Positions 7,791 through 15,637 of a stretch of 64,000 bases of DNA are shown here, piece by piece; position 1 is the stretch's first letter; every line of letters begins with the position of its first letter. A program made the position numbers and the translations under genes. The DNA is from JAKALX01 sp964508715 (GTDB lineage: Bacteria > Chloroflexota > Dehalococcoidia > Tepidiformales > Tepidiformaceae), in assembly GCA_964508715.1 (NCBI GenBank), contig CAZDUX010000002.1:189650-253649 (forward strand), read 5' to 3'. The notes beneath the pieces were generated by a model. It ran no database searches. It saw only the letters and a program-made list of their open reading frames with translations, and was not told where the DNA came from.

Positions 7791-9197
7791 CTACCTGCCC
7801 ACAACGCCTGTGTTGTTGATGAGGGTGTCGAGCATCTGGTCGATGGTGGTGACGACACGGGCAGCGGCCTGGTACGCATGCTGGGCTGCATTCATGTTGG
7901 TCACTTCTTCATCGATATTGACTCCCTGGACCCCCTGGCGCTGTGACTCGATGTGCTGGTTCATGAGGCTGGCAGAATCGGCCATGCCCTTGGCCCGGGC
8001 AACGTCCGCTCCGAGAACGCTGACCATATTGCCGTAGAACTCGTCGAAGGTGTTGTTGCCGAGCGCAGCCGATGCTGTGTGCTGGAGGTCGGCTATGGCG
8101 AGGACAGTCTGGCTGTTGCCAACGGTGCCGGGTGTGCTGGAGGCAGCGATTGTCTCGGGGCTGGCCGAGATTGCCGCATTGATATCGATATCAGCGGCGC
8201 CTGTGCCGGTCAGGAAGTCGTTCCCGGTGCTGCCATCGAGGCCATAGCCAGCACTGTGGATGGTATTGACCTGCGTTATGAGCTGGGTGGCAAACTGATT
8301 CAGCTTGGTTATGAGGCCGGGGATGGCGGTGTCGCGGGCATCGAGCAGGCCGCGGAGTTTGCCGTTGGTAGCATTCACGTCGAGGCCATCATCGGTGAAG
8401 ACGAGTTTCTGCATGCCGGGGTTCGAAGGATCGTTGACTGCCGCAACCTTGTCCCACTTGCTGGCGGCGACGAGTTCGTGGCTTCCAAGATAGATGTTGA
8501 GCGAGTGGTTGGGGTTCTCGCTGTAGGTGACGTTGGCGATGGCCGAGAGCTGATCGACGAGCAGGTCGCGGCGGTCGCGAAGGTCGTTTGCCATCTCACC
8601 GGATGCTTCAACCTGGACGATCTGCTGGTTGAGCTGAGCGATCTCCTGGGTCCGCGAATTAATCTCATCCTGGATGGCATTGACGCTGGTATTGACGTCT
8701 TTGCGGATCTTGTCGAGGTCGTTGTAGGCGCGGCGAATGTTGGCCGTGAGCGTGGTTGTGGCGTGGACGAGTGCAACCCGGGCAGCGGGTGATTCCGGAT
8801 CATTCACGACATCGTGCCAGGCATCGTAGAAAGCGCCGAGGAGGTTGCCCATTCCCGCATCAGAGGGCTCGGAGAAGGTGAGCTCGGCGCGGCCAAGGGC
8901 CTCGGAAAACGATTCGTACTGGGCCTTGCTGCCAATGGTCTGGCGGGCCTGGAAATCGAAAAACATGTCCCGCACCCGGTTGACATCGCTTGCGTCGACA
9001 CCGTTACCCGCACGGCCGAGGAGGCTATCGTGTGAACTCCATCCAGAAGCTGTGATTCCGACGGGGCGGAGGATGACACGTTGCCGGGAGAAGCCGGGCG
9101 TCTGGGCATTGGCGATGTTGTGGGAGGCGACATCGACGGCGAGCTGGTGGGCACGGAGGGCTTTGACAGCGGTATCGAGGCCGATCGAGAGCGCCAT
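7791..9197 (-). CDS. flgK: Flagellar hook-associated protein 1 FlgK
   Basis: First junction protein on the hook tip, 468 residues. The start at MALSIGLDTAVKALRAHQLA is the conserved rod/hook-family N-terminus, with NIANAQTPGFSRQRVIL (the ANxxTPGxSRQ signature). The C-terminus GVNIDEEVTNMNAAQHAYQA and VVTTIDQMLDTLIN is the matching conserved end. The middle holds the coiled-coil segment with NQQIVQVEASGEMANDLRD. An in-frame start at 9266 would overlap flgN and is rejected. Confidence 0.95.
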   Translation of the reverse strand: MALSIGLDTAVKALRAHQLAVDVASHNIANAQTPGFSRQRVILRPVGITASGWSSHDSLLGRAGNGVDASDVNRVRDMFFDFQARQTIGSKAQYESFSEALGRAELTFSEPSDAGMGNLLGAFYDAWHDVVNDPESPAARVALVHATTTLTANIRRAYNDLDKIRKDVNTSVNAIQDEINSRTQEIAQLNQQIVQVEASGEMANDLRDRRDLLVDQLSAIANVTYSENPNHSLNIYLGSHELVAASKWDKVAAVNDPSNPGMQKLVFTDDGLDVNATNGKLRGLLDARDTAIPGLITKLNQFATQLITQVNTIHSAGYGLDGSTGNDFLTGTGAADIDINAAISASPETIAASSTPGTVGNSQTVLAIADLQHTASAALGNNTFDEFYGNMVSVLGADVARAKGMADSASLMNQHIESQRQGVQGVNIDEEVTNMNAAQHAYQAAARVVTTIDQMLDTLINNTGVVGR

Positions 9198-9213
9198 ACG
9201 GTGGAATCCTTCC

Positions 9214-9705
9214 TCAGGCGGAGCGGGACAGGAAGCCGCGGCCTGCCTGATGGTCCTGGCTACCATCGGCCGCGTAGGTGGGGGAGGAGAGGGCAGCGAA
9301 CATCGCCATCCAGCGCTCCTGGAGTTTCACGGCCGCAAGGATGAGGCGAGCATTCCGTTCCTGGGCTTCGCGTAGTTCGTTTGCACGGGCGATGAGCCGG
9401 AGGCGAGTCTCGGCGAAGGCGGGGATACCCGCGGCCTCGAATGCCGGTACGAGTGCCTCCAGGCGGAGGGCGTCGCCGCTCAGTGGCTCGAGCAGAGCAT
9501 GGCGCTCCCGCTCGAGGTCCTCGACACGACCGGCGACGGCAAGCATCTCATCGCCGATGCGACTCATCGATGAATAGTCGGCGGTGATCAGGGCCTCCTG
9601 CTCCTGCAGGGCGAGCACGATGAGTTCCTGCAGGCCCGCCTCTTCCTGGAGAAGGGTTTGGAGGACAGACTCCAGTGAACGTTGCGAGTGCGTAGGAGCG
9701 GGCAC
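9214..9705 (-). CDS. flgN: FlgN-family chaperone for FlgK and FlgL
   Basis: Cytoplasmic export chaperone, 163 residues, GTG start. The protein is almost wholly helical, with LQTLLQEEAGLQELIVLALQ followed by long heptad-like stretches (RLRLIARANELREAQERNAR), the FlgN pattern. It lies between flgM and flgK, as in most flagellated bacteria. The last 25 residues are variable. Confidence 0.85.
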   Translation of the reverse strand: MPAPTHSQRSLESVLQTLLQEEAGLQELIVLALQEQEALITADYSSMSRIGDEMLAVAGRVEDLERERHALLEPLSGDALRLEALVPAFEAAGIPAFAETRLRLIARANELREAQERNARLILAAVKLQERWMAMFAALSSPTYAADGSQDHQAGRGFLSRSA

Positions 9706-9707
9706 GG

Positions 9708-10016
9708 CTAGTCAGCTCCGAAGCCGTTTGCAAGGAGACGTGCTGCGATATCGCGGGCGTTGGTAGTGTACGTACCGTTGGCAATGGCGGCCCTGAGGGC
9801 GAGGACACGCTCCTGGCGGGCATCGCGGGACTGCGAAACGGCACGGGCAGCAAGAGCAACGATTTTGCCACGGTCGGAAAGGGCGATTACGTCCTGGCGG
9901 CCACTGGCGCCCTGGGCGTGGCCACCGGAGCCATCGGCCCCATCGATGCCGGTGGATGCCTGGCCACGCTGGGTGTTGCCGGTGATGAGCGGATTGAGGC
10001 CATCGATACGGGTCAT
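9708..10016 (-). CDS. flgM: Anti-sigma-28 factor FlgM
   Basis: Binds FliA until the hook is finished, then leaves through the export channel. 102 residues starting MTRIDGLNPLITGNTQRG. The N-terminal half is Gly/Ser-rich and disordered. The C-terminal half has VIALSDRGKIVALAARAV and the conserved tail VLALRAAIANGTYTTNARDI, which is the FlgM motif (R-x-x-I-x-x-G-x-Y-x-x-x-x-x-x-I-A). Its target sigma factor is encoded upstream in the same operon. Confidence 0.92.
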   Translation of the reverse strand: MTRIDGLNPLITGNTQRGQASTGIDGADGSGGHAQGASGRQDVIALSDRGKIVALAARAVSQSRDARQERVLALRAAIANGTYTTNARDIAARLLANGFGAD

Positions 10017-10026
10017 GACACGGCTC

Positions 10027-10770
10027 CTACTGGGTGAGTCTGGTGGCGAGTTCGAGCATCTGGTCGCCGACACTGAAGGTCTTCGCACAGGCAGCGTAGG
10101 CACGCTGAGCGATGATCATGTTGGTAAACTCCTCGGCGATCTCGACATTCGAGCCTTCGAGGGTGCCCGGGACGAGTTCGGCGAAGCCATCAATGCCGGG
10201 TATACCCTCGGTAATATCGCCACTATTTGCGGTCGGACGGTAAAGGCCGTCACCGACAGCCTGCAGGCCCTGCGCGTTTGTGAACCGATAGGTCTTCAAC
10301 TGACCGATGACCTGCCGCACGCCCTGGTCATCGACAGCCGTAACCTCACCAGAAGGAGCGATCGCAGGCTGCCCCAGATCGGCAGGGAGGCTGAGCGGGG
10401 GATCAAGGAGGCGGCCCGCATAGGCGGTGATATTGCCGGCGGAATCGACACCCAACTGGCCGAACCGGGTGTATGCGACGGAGCCATCGGGGTCCTGGAC
10501 CTTGAAGAACGTGTCGTCCTGTATGGAGAAGTGGAGAGGATTGTCGTCGGCCTGTGGTGCGGCCGCGGACAAGATGAGGTCGTTCGTGCTCTCGGCCACG
10601 CCAAGGCGCGAGGTTTCGGGAGTGGCGGCCGCGTTGGGACGGCCCTCGGCAGCCACGTGGAACTTCTTGAAGCCGAAGGTGTCGACATTCGCGATGTTGT
10701 TACCGACGACATCGAGAACGAACTGATTGTGGGCAAGGCCGCTGGCAGAGGATCCAAGGATACTGACCAT
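10027..10770 (-). CDS. flhP: Flagellar rod/hook-basal protein, FlgG/FlhP type
   Basis: Distal-rod or hook-basal-body protein, 247 residues. Starts MVSILGSSASGLAHNQFVLD and has NNIANVDTFGFKKFHV, the N-terminal rod motif. It closes with GTLEGSNVEIAEEFTNMII and QRAYAACAKTFSVGDQMLE, the C-terminal motif. In Bacillus two such genes, flhO and flhP, sit in tandem; here the pair is the same. The internal Cys in the C-terminal motif (YAACAKT) is uncommon. An alternative label is a second flgG. Confidence 0.85.
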   Translation of the reverse strand: MVSILGSSASGLAHNQFVLDVVGNNIANVDTFGFKKFHVAAEGRPNAAATPETSRLGVAESTNDLILSAAAPQADDNPLHFSIQDDTFFKVQDPDGSVAYTRFGQLGVDSAGNITAYAGRLLDPPLSLPADLGQPAIAPSGEVTAVDDQGVRQVIGQLKTYRFTNAQGLQAVGDGLYRPTANSGDITEGIPGIDGFAELVPGTLEGSNVEIAEEFTNMIIAQRAYAACAKTFSVGDQMLELATRLTQ

Positions 10771-10774
10771 TGGC

Positions 10775-11536
10775 CTACGCTCCGAAGGTACCGAGCTGAG
10801 TGGTGGCGGTGTTGAGGGTCTGGTCGAGGGTAGCGAGAACGGTCTGATTCGCCTGGAAGACACGCTGCACGGCGACGAGCGAGGTCATTTCTTCGACGAT
10901 GTTCGTATTCGAACCCTCGAGGTAGCCCTGGCGCATGCCACCGTCTACCGGAATCCCGGGTTCCGTGCTCGTGAAATAGCCTTCACCAGCGCGAGTGAGC
11001 TGGGACGGGCTGAAATCGAGGACGGCAACCTGGGCAACCGGCTGGCCGGCCATCGAAAGGGTCCCATCGGACTGGGCCGCCACAGTGCCGGGCGGGAGCG
11101 TTATGTGCTGACTGTTCACATCGAGCAGGTAGTTGCCGTGGCTATCCACCATGTCCCCCGCGGCGTCACGCAAGAAGTGGCCGTCACGGGTATAGAAGCG
11201 GGTTCCATCGGGCGTCTCTATCTGGAAAAACCCTTGGTTGAGGGCGAAATCCAGCTCATTTCCGGTGGCTTGCAGGCTCCCCTGGGCGAAATCAGTCGAG
11301 AAATCGGCAACGAATGTGCCCGTTCCAATCTGACCAACGACTGCCTGGATGCGGCTGGGGAGGGGTGCGGGAAGTGGTGTCTGCTGGGAGAGGAGGATAT
11401 CAGCGAAGGATTGTTGAGCGGCAACCTCGCGTTTGAAGCCCGTCGTGCTGGCATTCGAGATATTGTTCGAGAGCATGTCCTGGTACTTCCAGGCAGCTTC
11501 CAGCGAAGTGAACGAGGCGTAGATTCCCTTGATCAT
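10775..11536 (-). CDS. flhO: Flagellar basal-body rod protein, FlgF/FlgG/FlhO type
   Basis: 253 residues, starting MIKGIYASFTSLEAAWKYQD with NNISNASTTGFKREVAAQQ (rod N-motif). The C-terminal motif is QGYLEGSNTNIVEEMTSLVA, then QRVFQANQTVLATLDQTLNT. It overlaps the upstream LPXTG gene by 4 bases (ATGA) and is followed after 4 bases by flhP. Central domain contains FFQIETPDGTRFYTRDGHF, typical of FlgF/FlgG. Confidence 0.88.
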   Translation of the reverse strand: MIKGIYASFTSLEAAWKYQDMLSNNISNASTTGFKREVAAQQSFADILLSQQTPLPAPLPSRIQAVVGQIGTGTFVADFSTDFAQGSLQATGNELDFALNQGFFQIETPDGTRFYTRDGHFLRDAAGDMVDSHGNYLLDVNSQHITLPPGTVAAQSDGTLSMAGQPVAQVAVLDFSPSQLTRAGEGYFTSTEPGIPVDGGMRQGYLEGSNTNIVEEMTSLVAVQRVFQANQTVLATLDQTLNTATTQLGTFGA

Positions 11537-12162
11537 CGTGTTCTCTTTTCGCGACGGATGAGGGCGACCGCAACGACAGCGATTCCGCCAGTGATCATGA
11601 CGACGGTGAAGGTTCGGCCGAGGCGCTCGCGGGTGGAGGTGCCCACGCGCTCGCCCGTATCGGGGAGGGTGCCGGGCCTGGCGCCTGCATCACCAGCCTT
11701 CGGGGTGCCGTTCTCAGAGAGGACCGTGAACCTGCCTGCGATGGAGCGGTCGGCTGGAACGGAGCCGGGGGGCGCGGACGACCCCCGGGCGGCGATGACG
11801 AAGGTGTCGTAGTCATAGCGGTCGAGGCCAGTGAGCTTCGTTTCGAGGGCACCGACACCGGAAGGGGAGACGGTGACCGCGCCCACCTTGAGCGGTGCGC
11901 CGGCGCCGCCCATGAGCCAGCCCTCATACGTGTAGCCCGCCTGGGCCGGGAGGTTCTTCACATCGATACGGGCGTAGGCCTCGGCAAAGCTAAACTCGAG
12001 GACCCCCTCCGCATCCTTCGGGCCCCAGTTGGAGATGCCCTCGATATAGGTGAGCTTGACGAGTTGGGGAACGCCGTTCGCGCGTGCAGCCATAACCGGA
12101 CCAAGGAGGGCCGGGCCAACGAGGGCGACAAGTGCCCAGGCGGCAAGCGCGAGCCGGCGCAT
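11533..12162 (-). CDS. Secreted LPXTG-anchored protein with RskA-like domain, in the flagellar operon
   Basis: 209 residues, function unknown. A signal peptide (about 1-27, MRRLALAAWALVALVGPALL) precedes a beta-rich domain with YTYEGWLMGGAGAPLKVGAV and AARGSSAPPGSVPADRSIAG. That pattern resembles the extracellular C-terminal domain of RskA-type anti-sigma factors. Residues 166-170 are LPDTG, followed by a 20-residue hydrophobic helix and the basic tail RREKRTR, together a textbook sortase sorting signal. Translationally coupled on both sides: 1-base overlap with the SwrB-like gene (TGATG) and 4-base overlap with flhO. No sortase gene is in the window. I infer a cell-wall protein made with the flagellum. 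Confidence 0.75.
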   Translation of the reverse strand: MRRLALAAWALVALVGPALLGPVMAARANGVPQLVKLTYIEGISNWGPKDAEGVLEFSFAEAYARIDVKNLPAQAGYTYEGWLMGGAGAPLKVGAVTVSPSGVGALETKLTGLDRYDYDTFVIAARGSSAPPGSVPADRSIAGRFTVLSENGTPKAGDAGARPGTLPDTGERVGTSTRERLGRTFTVVMITGGIAVVAVALIRREKRTR

Positions 12163-12536
12163 CAGCGGGCCATCCCCTGGCGGCGAAGGAGCAGGCGAAC
12201 CTCTTCTTCGCTCTTCTGCATGCGGCGGGCAAGAGCCGGGATATCGACGCCCATTTCGGCGAGGCGGCCGGCAAGGGGCGCCACGTCGGCGCGCGGGCGG
12301 GCGGGCCGCTCGGGACGAGGTGTGCGAGCAGCATAGGCTTCGCGGGCGGCACGGGCCGCGGTTGCCTGCTGGGCCGCGAGATCGACTGTGTCACCCATCG
12401 GGTGAGCGCGAGGTGAGATCGTGACGCGTTTTCCCCGGGGATGAGCCTTGAGGCCCTGCACCTGGGTATAGAGGTAGAAGATGGCGGCAAGGCAGACGAG
12501 CTGCGAGATGGCGAGGAGGGCAATAGCGTCATTCAT
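12162..12536 (-). CDS. SwrB-like membrane protein after fliA (DUF6115-like)
   Basis: 124 residues. One N-terminal membrane helix (about 4-24, IALLAISQLVCLAAIFYLYT), a basic disordered linker, and a C-terminal helix-turn-helix-like segment GVDIPALARRMQKSEEEVRL. This is the layout of SwrB, which in Bacillus follows sigD and activates the flagellar export apparatus. Position directly after fliA is identical. Sequence identity to SwrB cannot be judged by eye, so the assignment rests on layout and context. Confidence 0.6.
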   Translation of the reverse strand: MNDAIALLAISQLVCLAAIFYLYTQVQGLKAHPRGKRVTISPRAHPMGDTVDLAAQQATAARAAREAYAARTPRPERPARPRADVAPLAGRLAEMGVDIPALARRMQKSEEEVRLLLRRQGMAR

Positions 12537-12548
12537 TGCAGCTCTTCC

Positions 12549-13292
12549 TCAGGCGGCTCGTTCGCGTGCGAGGCGGGCGCGGAGCCGGCTCAGGGCACGG
12601 CCGTGGAGCTGGCAGACGCGAGACTCGGAGATCTCGAGGATCTGGGCGATTTCCTTCATCGTCATCTCATCCTTGTAATAGAGGCTCACGATGAGCCACT
12701 CGCGTTCGGGGAGGGTCTTGATGGCGCCGGTGAGGGCGTCGAGCATCTGGCGCTTTTCGAGGCGCTCGGTGAAGTCCTCCTGGTCCGGGTCGGCGGGGAG
12801 TTCGGAGGAGCTCGAGCCGTCATTCTGGTCGTCACGGTCGAGAAGGCCATCGAGGGAGACGGTCACCCAGGACGTGTCAACAAGGGTCTGGTTGTACTGC
12901 TCCATGGTCATGCCCATGAGTTCGGCGATTTCGGCGTCGGTGGGTTCCCGGCCATTGGCGGCGGTGAGCTCGAGGGTGATGGCCTCGAGTTTCTTGGCCT
13001 TCTGGCGGACGGAGCGCGGGAGGCGATCGAGGGAGCGGAGGGCGTCGATAATCGAGCCCCGGATGCGGCTGATCGCATACGTTTCGAACTTGACACCCTT
13101 GGAGCCATCGAAGCGATCGAATGCCTCGATGAGGCCGATCGTGCCGTAGCTGAGAATATCCTCGTAATCGAGGATCGCGGGAAGCCCAATCGCGAGGCGG
13201 CCAACGACGTACTTCACCAGGGGTGCGTACTGGCGGATCGCAGCTTCGCGGTCAGGGATCTGTGGTGCATGGGCTTCACTTGCGACGGCCAT
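12549..13292 (-). CDS. fliA: Flagellar RNA polymerase sigma-28 factor FliA
   Basis: Directs late flagellar transcription (flagellins, cap). 247 residues from ATG 13292, with GGAG 8 bases upstream; a GTG one codon earlier is equally possible. Region 2 has YEDILSYGTIGLIEAFDRFD and FETYAISRIRGSIIDALRSL. Region 3 has ANGREPTDAEIAELMGM. Region 4 has ERLEKRQMLDALTGAIKTLP, then KEIAQILEISESRVCQLHGR, the helix-turn-helix for the -35. Its inhibitor flgM is five genes downstream. Confidence 0.95.
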   Translation of the reverse strand: MAVASEAHAPQIPDREAAIRQYAPLVKYVVGRLAIGLPAILDYEDILSYGTIGLIEAFDRFDGSKGVKFETYAISRIRGSIIDALRSLDRLPRSVRQKAKKLEAITLELTAANGREPTDAEIAELMGMTMEQYNQTLVDTSWVTVSLDGLLDRDDQNDGSSSSELPADPDQEDFTERLEKRQMLDALTGAIKTLPEREWLIVSLYYKDEMTMKEIAQILEISESRVCQLHGRALSRLRARLARERAA

Positions 13293-13312
13293 CACGGTGC
13301 TCCTGTGTGGGA

Positions 13313-13558
13313 TTAGTCATCGGTCTGTTGCGGAGTCTTTTCCGCAGGCGGTGTGGCAATTGGCGGGGAGAGGCCAGCCGAAAGGACGGCTTCGGCCCCG
13401 AACCCGAGGGCGGTGAAGATGACGAAGATGAAGACCGCTCGCATGAGGGAGAAATCGAGCGTTGCGCCGGCCTGCTGGCCGAGCCAGACGCTAAGTGCAG
13501 CAATCGCGAGTGCGACATAGACACCGAAGCGGGCGACGGTATAGGGGCGAAGGTTCAT
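13313..13558 (-). CDS. Small membrane protein of the flagellar operon, unknown
   Basis: 81 residues with two predicted membrane helices (about 9-26 and 38-60) and a Pro/Thr-rich tail ending QTDD. It overlaps the stop of the PilZ gene by 4 bases, so translation is coupled. I recognise no family. Its place between pilZ and fliA, where some bacteria carry flhG or a che gene, makes a flagellar role likely. Confidence 0.6.
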   Translation of the reverse strand: MNLRPYTVARFGVYVALAIAALSVWLGQQAGATLDFSLMRAVFIFVIFTALGFGAEAVLSAGLSPPIATPPAEKTPQQTDD

Positions 13559-14253
13559 AGCTGTCCCCTCCTCCGCATCTCCAGCTGGCGCTTCATGAGG
13601 AAGCGGGCGATCTTGTCGACATCGCCACGGGTGATATCGGTGAAGCGGCAGTGGATACGGCGGTTGCGCTGACCAAGCCGGGGCTCATCGACGCCTGTGA
13701 TGGACATGCGGGCCATGAACTCCCCGTTTTCGCCGAGGGAAGCGTGGACGCCCAGCCGCTCACCTGTGGTGATCCTCGCCGCCGTGCTGACGCACAACCC
13801 TCCTTCGCTGAGGTCGACAATGACACCATCGAGTTCCGGTTTCGTGTCGCCGTCGATCTTCTCGGCATCGATGACGAGCCGGTAGAGCGAGAGCGGCTTG
13901 ATTGATGTTTCGAGGCGAAAGGAGCTGCGGCGTTCGGAGGAATCGATGAGGCCGGGCGAACGGAGATACTCGATAGAGCCATCGGGACTGTGGCCGGTGA
14001 CTTCGCTGATGAAGTTGTACCGACGCCGCTGGAAGACGTAAGCCGCATAGACGAGCGTTCCAGTCGAAAGGGGACGCGGGCGAAGGCGCTGCATGGGAAC
14101 CAGCACCTCGAGGCGGTCGTCGGTGACGTCCTCGACCTGGGTCACGAGTGCCTCGGCGTCCTCCCGGCGGGAGAGCGCCATACGCAAGGTAGTCCCCGGT
14201 ATCAATCCCTGGCTCACGAAAGGATTCTTACGCGGTTGCGGAGAGGCGCCCAT
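13555..14253 (-). CDS. PilZ-domain c-di-GMP receptor, YcgR-like flagellar brake
   Basis: 232 residues, ATG at 14253 with GGGAG 8 bases upstream, overlapping flhF by 26 bases. N-terminal YcgR-like beta domain (MALSRREDAEALVTQVEDV, VFQRRRYNFISEVTG), then a C-terminal PilZ domain. Both c-di-GMP binding motifs are present: RSSFR (RxxxR) and DLSEGGL (D/NxSxxG). YcgR proteins slow the motor when c-di-GMP is high by touching the stator or switch. Its location in the flagellar operon fits that role. Confidence 0.88.
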   Translation of the reverse strand: MGASPQPRKNPFVSQGLIPGTTLRMALSRREDAEALVTQVEDVTDDRLEVLVPMQRLRPRPLSTGTLVYAAYVFQRRRYNFISEVTGHSPDGSIEYLRSPGLIDSSERRSSFRLETSIKPLSLYRLVIDAEKIDGDTKPELDGVIVDLSEGGLCVSTAARITTGERLGVHASLGENGEFMARMSITGVDEPRLGQRNRRIHCRFTDITRGDVDKIARFLMKRQLEMRRRGQL

Positions 14254-15637
14254 TGGTCGACTCCCGTGTCGGTGTAGTGAAGATCCCTGACGCGAGCATG
14301 AGCGGGTCGGCAACCTCGATGCCCGTCGACACATCCCTGCTCGAGGATAGGAAGGCGACGCCCAGTGCAGACTCGACAATCAGGGAGAGAACAGGTGACA
14401 GATCCGTGGCCACGTCGGAGAACGTGAGGATGGCCCCCGCAAAATCGGAAAGCCGGACACCCTGGAGATAGTGATCAAGCGCCGCGCGGCTCCAGTGGGC
14501 GGGCAGCGCCAGGTAGGCAAAGTGGGGGATACCGGCGACCGGCGGCGCCTGCCACGGGCCGGCCGGGGTATCGATGAAAAGGCATGTTCCAACCGAGGCA
14601 CGGGTTGCGGCACGAATGACTTCGTGAGGTTCGAAGGTTGAGATAGCATCGAGGCCGATAGCTTCACCGTAGGCGCGAACCTGTTCGCGAGCGGCGACGT
14701 GCACGCCGTCGGCAGCGACAAGGAGCGTAGGACGACCGGAATCGGAGCAATCGAGTGCCATCCGCATGAGGGCGGTTGTGCGGCCGCTTGCAACGGGCCC
14801 CTGGATTGAAATGAGCGCCGTGTGATGCTCATCGGGGTAGCAGACGTCGCGGGCTTCGAGGCAGGCGGCGAGGGCAAGTGCCGGCGTATCGCCGTGCCGT
14901 GCTACCCGAGCGATGAGGTGGGCAGCTTCACGGCTCAGGCCCGCCGCCACGATGCGGTCGAAGAGGCCAGGAGAAGACGCACCGGCATCCCGAGTGGGCG
15001 CGGGTGCTCCCGGGGGCCGCGCAGTCACCGGAGCTGCGTCTTCGGCAGGCCATCGTGACAGGGGAACGACAGGAAGCTCGGGCTCGTCCGCCGCAACCGT
15101 CCGACGCGGGCGCGTGACAATAGCGGGGCGCGGACGCCCGGCCCATTCGCCCGACGGAGCAGATTCCATCTCGGGTAATGGGAAGTGGACCGGCGCATGA
15201 GGCGCGGGTTCGGCAACGAAGGCCGGCAGTTCCTGTACGTCCGGCTCGCCGAACGGGGGCTGTGGAGCATCAGCCACATAGCCCTCGAGCCATGCTGGCG
15301 GCTCGCTGGCAACCTGCTCGTGGACGAAACGGTCCAGCTGTTCAACCCGGCGGCCCTCATGCTCCGAGTCGCGAGCCACGAGATCCTCGAGGTCGCCAAC
15401 AGTGAGACCACGGCTCGAGGCGGCATGGTCGAGGGCACCGGAGATCAGCACCTGCTGGAGGTCGAGGGGGAGGCCATCCGGAGCTACCGGTGGTGCGGCG
15501 ATCACCTCGATGAGGGGATCGGCGCCTTCGCGGTAGAGGCTGCGCGTGCGGACGATGACGGCATCGGAGCCGAATTCGCGCTTCACGCGTGCGTAGATGC
15601 GGGGCATATCGCTACCGATGAATCGTTTCGTTTCCAA
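14228..15637 (-). CDS. flhF: FlhF-like SRP-type GTPase with altered nucleotide-binding motifs
   Basis: 469 residues, TTG start at 15637 overlapping flhA by 26 bases. The N-terminal B domain is clear (METKRFIGSDMPRIYARVKR, FGSDAVIVRTR). A long Pro/Ala linker (about 110-220) and N- and G-like domains follow. FlhF normally marks the pole where the flagellum is built. The P-loop reads GPVASGRTT (280-288), so the catalytic Lys of GxxxxGKT is Arg. The DTAGR loop is DTPAGPW, and the TKxD guanine motif is not recognisable (LTFSDVATD). GTP binding is therefore doubtful. Its usual partner FlhG is absent from the operon. Confidence 0.8.
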   Translation of the reverse strand: METKRFIGSDMPRIYARVKREFGSDAVIVRTRSLYREGADPLIEVIAAPPVAPDGLPLDLQQVLISGALDHAASSRGLTVGDLEDLVARDSEHEGRRVEQLDRFVHEQVASEPPAWLEGYVADAPQPPFGEPDVQELPAFVAEPAPHAPVHFPLPEMESAPSGEWAGRPRPAIVTRPRRTVAADEPELPVVPLSRWPAEDAAPVTARPPGAPAPTRDAGASSPGLFDRIVAAGLSREAAHLIARVARHGDTPALALAACLEARDVCYPDEHHTALISIQGPVASGRTTALMRMALDCSDSGRPTLLVAADGVHVAAREQVRAYGEAIGLDAISTFEPHEVIRAATRASVGTCLFIDTPAGPWQAPPVAGIPHFAYLALPAHWSRAALDHYLQGVRLSDFAGAILTFSDVATDLSPVLSLIVESALGVAFLSSSRDVSTGIEVADPLMLASGIFTTPTRESTNGRLSATA

